Positions 1 through 3,728 of a stretch of DNA of 6,846 bases are shown here, one piece after another; the first letter of the stretch is position 1; the number at the start of each line of letters is the position of its first letter. The DNA lies in contig CABUZE010000048.1 of assembly GCA_902495955.1 (NCBI GenBank), positions 1 to 6,846 of the forward strand. Direction: 5' to 3'. The position numbers and the translations under genes were made by a program. This stretch comes from an uncultured Collinsella sp. (lineage in GTDB: Bacteria; Actinomycetota; Coriobacteriia; Coriobacteriales; Coriobacteriaceae). The notes under the pieces are model-generated. The model did no database searches, was not told the DNA's origin, and saw only the letters and a program-made list of their open reading frames with translations.

Positions 1-221
1 CACAGGATCTCATCCATGGCAGATTTGAGGGCCGTACGACGCAAAGTAAGCGCCGGAAACTCCTCGCGCAGGTCGTAGCGGGCCGTGACACCAAAGTTAT
101 TAATGGTATAGGCAGGGGTGCCATCCTCCCACACCGGGCGGACCTTTTGGCCCTCGGTGGTGGTGCCATGGTCCAGAATGTCGCGGCACATGGTTACAAA
201 CTGTTGATCAGCCTTGCTCAT
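1..221 (-). CDS. thyA: Thymidylate synthase, N-terminal part (cut by left window edge)
   Basis: Thymidylate synthase methylates dUMP to dTMP in the cytoplasm using 5,10-methylenetetrahydrofolate, the only de novo source of thymidine nucleotides where it occurs. Only the first 73 codons are visible; the frame is still open at base 1, so most of the protein, including the catalytic Cys, lies outside. The visible part fits the family N-terminus: a helix ending in RDILDHGT (residues 13-20), an Arg at residue 28 where the dUMP-phosphate-binding loop is expected, FGVTARYDL (44-51), then EFPALTLRRTALKSAMDEIL (54-73), matching the family's segment of the form FP-(x)-TTKKLHLKSIIxELLW. The loop carries an insertion (VWEDGTPAY) relative to the short E. 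coli form, as in the longer form of some Gram-positives. ATG at 221 is chosen because AGGAGGG (225-231, minus strand) lies 3 nt upstream of it, slightly close, with no better start nearby. The gene is divergent from the DUF134 gene. Confidence 0.9.
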   Translation of the reverse strand, partial: MSKADQQFVTMCRDILDHGTTTEGQKVRPVWEDGTPAYTINNFGVTARYDLREEFPALTLRRTALKSAMDEIL

Positions 222-224
222 TGA

Positions 225-231
225 CCCTCCT
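225..231 (-). promoter_or_regulatory. Ribosome binding site of thyA
   Basis: On the minus strand AGGAGGG is a near-perfect Shine-Dalgarno sequence just before the thyA ATG at 221. The spacing is short (3 nt from the last G), but the strength of the match supports this start. Confidence 0.75.
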
Positions 232-238
232 GTCAGTT

Positions 239-248
239 GCCTATAGGC
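239..248. repeat. 10-bp perfect palindrome in thyA leader
   Basis: GCCTATAGGC is its own reverse complement. It sits 18 nt upstream of the thyA start, between the ribosome binding site and a possible -10 box at 257-262. It could be a small operator or a weak leader hairpin, but short palindromes also occur by chance and nothing in the window repeats it. Confidence 0.3.
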
Positions 249-256
249 TATTTTTT

Positions 257-262
257 ATTCTA
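257..262 (-). promoter_or_regulatory. thyA: Possible -10 box of thyA promoter
   Basis: Read on the minus strand, 262-257 is TAGAAT (five of six matches to TATAAT), placed about 36 nt upstream of the thyA ATG in an AT-rich stretch. No good -35 hexamer is found 16-18 bp upstream; that area (280-286) falls within the inverted repeat at 276-293. A promoter without a clear -35 next to an operator-like repeat is compatible with activator or repressor control, but this is inference. Confidence 0.35.
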
Positions 263-275
263 GCCCAGGCGCGCG

Positions 276-293
276 AGTGTCGGATTAGACACT
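276..293. repeat. Inverted repeat AGTGTC-N6-GACACT
   Basis: Two perfect 6-bp arms (276-281 and 288-293) are separated by GGATTA. The arm and spacer geometry is that of a binding site for a dimeric transcription factor. It lies where the -35 region of thyA would be and far upstream of the plus-strand gene, so thyA is the more likely target. The binding protein is not known to me. Confidence 0.4.
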
Positions 294-360
294 TGGGCCG
301 GCACACGCAATGCACGGCAGCACCGCACCGTCTGCGCCAACGAAACATCTTTGCTTTTTC

Positions 361-372
361 TGACATATGCCA
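361..372. promoter_or_regulatory. Upstream operator-like palindrome (imperfect copy)
   Basis: TGACATATGCCA differs by one base from the perfect palindrome TGACATATGTCA found at 414-425. The two copies are 53 bp apart centre to centre, about five turns of B-DNA, so proteins bound at both would face the same side of the helix. It lies upstream of the candidate promoter at 381-408. A role as operator is inferred from the repetition and placement. Confidence 0.5.
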
Positions 373-380
373 AAAATGCA

Positions 381-408
381 TTGCTCTGCAGCGCACACGC
401 GTTATTCT
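381..408 (+). promoter_or_regulatory. Candidate promoter of the DUF134-NifX gene
   Basis: TTGCTC (381-386) and TATTCT (403-408) are separated by 16 bp and each match the sigma-70-type consensus at four of six positions. Transcription would begin near 415, giving a short leader and placing the perfect palindrome (414-425) at the start point and the imperfect one (361-372) just upstream of the -35. The match is moderate; the bracketing palindromes add circumstantial support. Confidence 0.35.
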
Positions 409-413
409 ATTGT

Positions 414-425
414 TGACATATGTCA
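414..425. promoter_or_regulatory. Perfect 12-bp palindrome, candidate operator
   Basis: TGACATATGTCA is perfectly self-complementary. It ends 3 nt before the ribosome binding site and 14 nt before the ATG of the DUF134-NifX gene, where a bound protein would block transcription initiation or early elongation. A one-mismatch copy lies at 361-372. The downstream gene itself encodes a helix-turn-helix protein, so autoregulation is the simplest inference. Confidence 0.5.
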
Positions 426-428
426 GAT

Positions 429-434
429 AAGGAG
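429..434 (+). promoter_or_regulatory. Ribosome binding site deciding the ATG at 440
   Basis: AAGGAG ends 5 nt before ATG 440. An in-frame GTG at 434 lies within this site and cannot be the start that it serves, so the protein begins MAGRRE and has 254 residues, not 256. Confidence 0.75.
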
Positions 435-439
435 TGTGC

Positions 440-1204
440 ATGGCAGGAAGACGCGAGAAACTGCGCCGCGTCGGGATCATCCCCGAATACCGCGGCTTTA
501 CCCCTGACGGCCTAGCCAGCGGAGACGCCATCGACATGACGATCGACGAACTCGAGGTGCTGCGCCTGTGCGACCTGGAAGGCCTTAACCAAGAGGCAGT
601 CGCACAGCAGATGGGCATCGCGCGCGCCACGGTGGCGACAATTTGCAGTCGAGCACATCGCAAGGTGGCAAACGCGCTGGTCAATGGACGGGCGATCGTC
701 ATCGAAGGCGGCAATATCGCGTACTCCCCCATCACCACAGTGACGGCCGTATGGCCAGCAAAGGAGGTCGACACCATGAGGGTGGCAACCACGTACGACA
801 ACGGCAACATCTTTATGCACTTTGGCCGCAGCGAGCAGTTCAAGATCTACGACATTCAGGACGGCAAGGTGCTCAGCGAGCAGGTCGTGGGCACCGGCGG
901 CACCGGCCACGGTGCCCTTGCGGGCCTGCTCGCCAACGGCGGCGTGGACACGCTCATCTGCGGCGGCATCGGCGGTGGCGCTATCAACGCGCTTGCCCAA
1001 GCCGGCATCACGGTATACGCAGGTGCCCAGGGCAGCTGCGACGCTTGCGTCGAGGCCCTTATCGCCGGCACGCTCGCACAGAACGGCGAGGCCACGTGCG
1101 GCTGCCACGCCCACGACCACGACCACGCCCGCGAACAGGGCGAGTCCTGCAGCTGCCACGGCCATCACGAGCACGAGGGCCACGAGGGCTGCGGCTGCCA
1201 CTAA
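440..1204 (+). CDS. DUF134 HTH / NifX-like fusion protein with Cys/His-rich tail
   Basis: This 254-residue protein is probably cytoplasmic; no signal peptide or membrane segment is seen. Residues 1-95 form a DUF134 domain, a sigma-70-region-4-like helix-turn-helix: TIDELEVLRLCDLEGLNQEA (34-53), the HTH around QQMGIARATVATICSRAHRK (57-75), then ALVNGRAIVIEGG (79-91). Residues 113-215 form a dinitrogenase iron-molybdenum cofactor (NifX/NifB C-terminal type) domain, with MRVATTYDNGNIFMHFGRSE, GTGGTGHGALAGLL, ICGGIGGGAINAL and a CDAC pair (C200, C203). Residues 220-254 hold 6 Cys and 10 His, including three CxCH motifs. Family knowledge: DUF134 and NifX-like genes are often neighbours, and NifX-type domains bind iron-sulfur or FeMo-type cofactors. 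No nitrogenase gene is seen. I infer a metal- or cofactor-responsive DNA-binding regulator, possibly autoregulated through the palindromes upstream. The Cys residues I recall near the start of many DUF134 proteins are L8 and G12 here. The exact role is unknown. Confidence 0.88.
   Translation: MAGRREKLRRVGIIPEYRGFTPDGLASGDAIDMTIDELEVLRLCDLEGLNQEAVAQQMGIARATVATICSRAHRKVANALVNGRAIVIEGGNIAYSPITTVTAVWPAKEVDTMRVATTYDNGNIFMHFGRSEQFKIYDIQDGKVLSEQVVGTGGTGHGALAGLLANGGVDTLICGGIGGGAINALAQAGITVYAGAQGSCDACVEALIAGTLAQNGEATCGCHAHDHDHAREQGESCSCHGHHEHEGHEGCGCH
760..778 (+). promoter_or_regulatory. Internal ribosome binding site and in-frame ATG at the domain junction
   Basis: AAAGGAGG (760-767) lies 8 nt before ATG 776-778, which is codon 113 of the fusion gene and the exact first residue of the NifX-like domain (MRVATTYDNG). 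Strength and spacing are better than those of the main start. Translation from here would give a separate 142-residue NifX-like protein with the Cys/His tail. It may be a relic of two genes that fused, or a working second start. Confidence 0.55.
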
Positions 1205-1266
1205 CAGCACGGCAACGCGAGCTCGGGGCGCGACGCAAAGCGCAACCCAACAATCAAAGCCAACAA

Positions 1267-1300
1267 CAAAGGCCACCCGGTAGCTTCCGAGTGGCCTTTG
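1267..1300. terminator. Hairpin terminator between convergent genes
   Basis: CAAAGGCCAC (1267-1276) pairs perfectly with GTGGCCTTTG (1291-1300). A C/A mismatch follows, then CGG (1278-1280) pairs with CCG (1287-1289) around the loop TAGCTT. The hairpin lies 62 nt after the stop of the DUF134-NifX gene and 24 nt after the stop of ffh on the other strand. Both directions leave T-containing tails (TTTGTCAT on plus, TTTGTTGTTGG on minus), so it probably serves both. The T-tracts are interrupted, so efficiency is uncertain. The rest of 1205-1324 shows nothing recognisable. Confidence 0.75.
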
Positions 1301-1324
1301 TCATATCAAGCTGGAATTACAGCC

Positions 1325-2800
1325 CTATTTCTTATTACGCATCTGCGCTTCCATCTGGCGCAGTAGCTCCATATCGGACTTGGGACCGCCCGTACCCAGG
1401 CCGCCCATGCCGCCCAGACCCATAGCGTCCAGGCCGGGGATATTGGGCATGCGCATCCTCTTGCCCTTCTTTCCCTTTTTGCCCTTTTTGCCGCCGGCCT
1501 GTGCCTGATTGGCCATCGTGCGCATGCGGCCCATCATCTTATTCATCTCGCCCCACTGCTTCATAAGGCTGTTGACCTCGGTGGGGGTCACGCCGGCTCC
1601 CTTGGCAATACGGGCGCGGCGCTGGCCGTTGATGATGGAGGGACGCAGGCGCTCCTCCTTGGTCATCGACATGATGATGGCCTCGTTCTTATCGAAGATG
1701 CCCTCGTCCAGGTTGCCGCCCATCTGGTTGAGTGCACGCTGACCACCGGGGAGCATGCCCAGGATACCCTTCATGCCGCCCATCTTCTTGACGGCTTTCA
1801 TCTGGTCGAGCATGTCGTTCATGGTGAAGCCCTCGCGCAGCATACGCTCGGCAGCCTCGAGCTGCTCTGCGTCGGCTGCCTCCTGGGCCTTCTCGATAAT
1901 ACCGACGACATCGCCCATGCCTAAGATGCGCTTGGCCATGCGATCGGGATAGAACGGCTCAAGCGAATCGGGTTTCTCGCCCATACTCACAAACTTGATG
2001 GGCTTACCGGTCACCTGACGCACCGAAAGTGCGCCACCGCCACGGGCGTCACCGTCGAGCTTGGAGATAATCACGCCATCAAAGTCGGTGCGATCGGCGA
2101 AGGTCGAGACCACGTTGACGATGTCCTGGCCGGTCATGGCGTCGACGACCATCAGCACCTGGTCGGGCTTGACGGCCTTCTTGATGTCGACGGCCTCCTG
2201 CATCATCTGCTCATCGATCTGCAGACGACCGGCGGTATCGACAATGACCACGTCGCGCAGGTGATCGACGGCCTCCTGGATGGCGCCCTTGGCGATATCG
2301 ACCGGGTGCGCACCGTCACCGCGGAAGACCGGCACGCCGATCTCGCCACCGAGCGTGGCCAACTGGTCGGCAGCGGCGGGACGATAGACGTCGCACGCGG
2401 CGAGCAGCGGCGAGCGGCCCTGCTTCTTGAGCAGGTAGGCCAGCTTTACGGCCGCCGTGGTCTTACCGGCGCCCTGCAGGCCCACGAGCATGATGACATT
2501 GGGAATACGGTTGCTAAAGACGAGCTTGCTCTCGGTTGAGCCGAGCATCTCGGTGAGCTCGTCGAGCACGATCTTGACGACGTTTTGCGCCGGCGACAGC
2601 GACTCCATGACCTCGGCGGTCATGCAGCGCTCCTTGGTCTTGGCAACGAACTCCTTGACGACCTTAAAGTTAACGTCAGCCTCGAGTAGCGCCATGCGAA
2701 TATCACGCATGGCCGAGGTAATATCGGCCTCGGTCAGCTTACCCTTACCGCGCAGGCGGTCAAATGTGTCGTTGAGGCGATCGCTCAGGGAATCAAACAC
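1325..2800 (-). CDS. ffh: Signal recognition particle GTPase Ffh (SRP54)
   Basis: Ffh is the protein subunit of the signal recognition particle. It binds 4.5S RNA and hydrophobic signal sequences emerging from the ribosome and pairs with FtsY at the membrane through their twin GTPase domains. The 491 residues show the N helical bundle (1-95), then the G domain: P-loop GLQGAGKTT (107-115), DVYRPAA (137-143), DTAGR (188-192), SKLD (246-249) and SMGEK (272-276, Ser where many families have Gly). RILGMGD (291-297) leads to the M domain with its Met-rich finger region (322-350) and the RNA-binding RRARIAKGAGV segment (394-404). The tail is longer than in E. coli or B. subtilis: a Gly-Lys repeat (437-447) and a Gly/Met stretch. 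The start is GTG at 2800, with AAGGAG 6 nt upstream. It is the last gene of smc-ftsY-ffh, 10 nt after ftsY. Confidence 0.97.
   Translation of the reverse strand: MFDSLSDRLNDTFDRLRGKGKLTEADITSAMRDIRMALLEADVNFKVVKEFVAKTKERCMTAEVMESLSPAQNVVKIVLDELTEMLGSTESKLVFSNRIPNVIMLVGLQGAGKTTAAVKLAYLLKKQGRSPLLAACDVYRPAAADQLATLGGEIGVPVFRGDGAHPVDIAKGAIQEAVDHLRDVVIVDTAGRLQIDEQMMQEAVDIKKAVKPDQVLMVVDAMTGQDIVNVVSTFADRTDFDGVIISKLDGDARGGGALSVRQVTGKPIKFVSMGEKPDSLEPFYPDRMAKRILGMGDVVGIIEKAQEAADAEQLEAAERMLREGFTMNDMLDQMKAVKKMGGMKGILGMLPGGQRALNQMGGNLDEGIFDKNEAIIMSMTKEERLRPSIINGQRRARIAKGAGVTPTEVNSLMKQWGEMNKMMGRMRTMANQAQAGGKKGKKGKKGKRMRMPNIPGLDAMGLGGMGGLGTGGPKSDMELLRQMEAQMRNKK
2220..2241. repeat. 22-bp direct repeat, copy in ffh
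   Basis: These 22 bases are identical to 3157-3178 in ftsY. Both copies encode the G3 motif (D)TAGRL of the paralogous GTPase domains with the same codon at every position. Shared ancestry, functional constraint and codon bias are probably enough to explain it. Confidence 0.6.
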
Positions 2801-2806
2801 TGGTCA

Positions 2807-2812
2807 CTCCTT
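2807..2812 (-). promoter_or_regulatory. Ribosome binding site of ffh, overlapping the ftsY stop codon
   Basis: AAGGAG on the minus strand ends 6 nt before the GTG start of ffh and shares two bases with the TAA stop of ftsY (2811-2813). This fixes the GTG start and suggests that ribosomes finishing ftsY help to start ffh. Confidence 0.75.
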
Positions 2813-3728
2813 AGTTGGACTCGCCCACCAGGGCGCGGCAGAAATCTTTGGCGTTAAACTCCTGCAGGTCATCAACCTGCTCGCCCACGCCGATGCGCAG
2901 GATCGGGAGCTTGAGTTTCTCGGCCACGGCCATGGCGATACCGCCCTTAGCCGTGCCGTCGAGCTTAGTCATGATAATACCGTCCAGGCCCAGCGCCTCG
3001 TTAAACTCGAGCGCCTGGTTCAGACCGTTCTGACCAGTGGCGGCATCGATCACAAGCACGTCCGAGACCGGCATGGGACCGGCGGCCATATTGGCGGCGC
3101 GCTTACGGGTCACATTGACCACCTTGGCGAGCTCGCGCATGAGCTCGGGGCTCGTGTGCAGACGACCGGCGGTATCGATGAGCACCAGGTCGCTGCCGCG
3201 CTTATCGGCCTCGTCGAGCACGTCATAGCACACGCTCGCCGGATCGGAGCCGCGGTCACGCTTGATAACCGGTACGCCGGCACGCTGGCCCCACACATCG
3301 AGCTGCTCGATGGCGGCGGCACGGAAGGTGTCGGCCGATCCGATCACCACGTTCTTGCCGCGGGCGGCCATGGCGCTCGCAATCTTGCCGACCGTGGTGG
3401 TCTTGCCGGCGCCGTTGATGCCGACAAACAGCACGCAGCTCGGCGTATCGGAAAACGGATCGCGCTCGATGGGCACAAAGTGCTGTTCAAGCTGCTCGGC
3501 CAGGGCGCGGCGAAGCTGCGGGGCGGTCTTGAGGTTCTTCTTGGCAGCGGCGTCGCGCAGGTCATCGGAGACCTGAATGGCGACCTCGGCACCCATGTCA
3601 CCCATGACGAGGGTGTCCTCAAGGTCCTCCCAAAAATCCTCGTCGACCTCACCGCCAAAGTAGAAGACCTCGTTGAGGGCCTCGCGGCTGCGCTCAAGTC
3701 CGCGCGAAAGTGCGTCAAAGAATCCCAT
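2811..3728 (-). CDS. ftsY: Signal recognition particle receptor FtsY
   Basis: FtsY is the membrane-associated receptor for the signal recognition particle. It forms a heterodimer with Ffh in which both GTPases activate each other, handing the ribosome to the Sec translocon. The 305 residues comprise an amphipathic membrane-targeting helix at the start (GFFDALSRGLERSREAL, 2-18), the N domain (to about 95) and the G domain: P-loop GINGAGKTT (103-111), DTFRAAA (133-139), DTAGR (185-189), TKLD (254-257) and GVGE (280-283). The long acidic A domain of E. coli FtsY is absent, as is usual in Gram-positive and actinobacterial forms. ATG 3728 shares one base with the smc stop (TAATG), so translation is probably coupled; a weak AAAGG lies 13 nt upstream. 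No ylxM-like gene separates it from ffh. Confidence 0.97.
   Translation of the reverse strand: MGFFDALSRGLERSREALNEVFYFGGEVDEDFWEDLEDTLVMGDMGAEVAIQVSDDLRDAAAKKNLKTAPQLRRALAEQLEQHFVPIERDPFSDTPSCVLFVGINGAGKTTTVGKIASAMAARGKNVVIGSADTFRAAAIEQLDVWGQRAGVPVIKRDRGSDPASVCYDVLDEADKRGSDLVLIDTAGRLHTSPELMRELAKVVNVTRKRAANMAAGPMPVSDVLVIDAATGQNGLNQALEFNEALGLDGIIMTKLDGTAKGGIAMAVAEKLKLPILRIGVGEQVDDLQEFNAKDFCRALVGESN
3157..3178. repeat. 22-bp direct repeat, copy in ftsY
   Basis: This stretch is identical to 2220-2241 in ffh, 937 bp away and in the same orientation. It encodes the DTAGRL G3 motif of the GTPase domain; the flanking bases differ on both sides. Confidence 0.6.

Noticed and set aside
413..418. TTGACA as a perfect -35 box
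   Set aside because: The -10 would fall at about 435-442 on the ribosome binding site and start codon, where no TATAAT-like hexamer exists. The hexamer is explained by the palindrome at 414-425.
434..436. GTG at 434 as the start of the DUF134-NifX gene
   Set aside because: It overlaps the AAGGAG ribosome binding site that correctly serves the ATG at 440.
1111..1127. Tandem CCACGA repeats as a mobile or CRISPR-like repeat
   Set aside because: The short repeat simply encodes the His-Asp run in the Cys/His-rich tail; there are no spacers and no repeat units elsewhere.
241..1276. Minus-strand open frames opposite the DUF134-NifX gene and its upstream region
   Set aside because: They overlap a well-supported plus-strand gene with recognisable domains, lack ribosome binding sites and cross the terminator or the promoter region.
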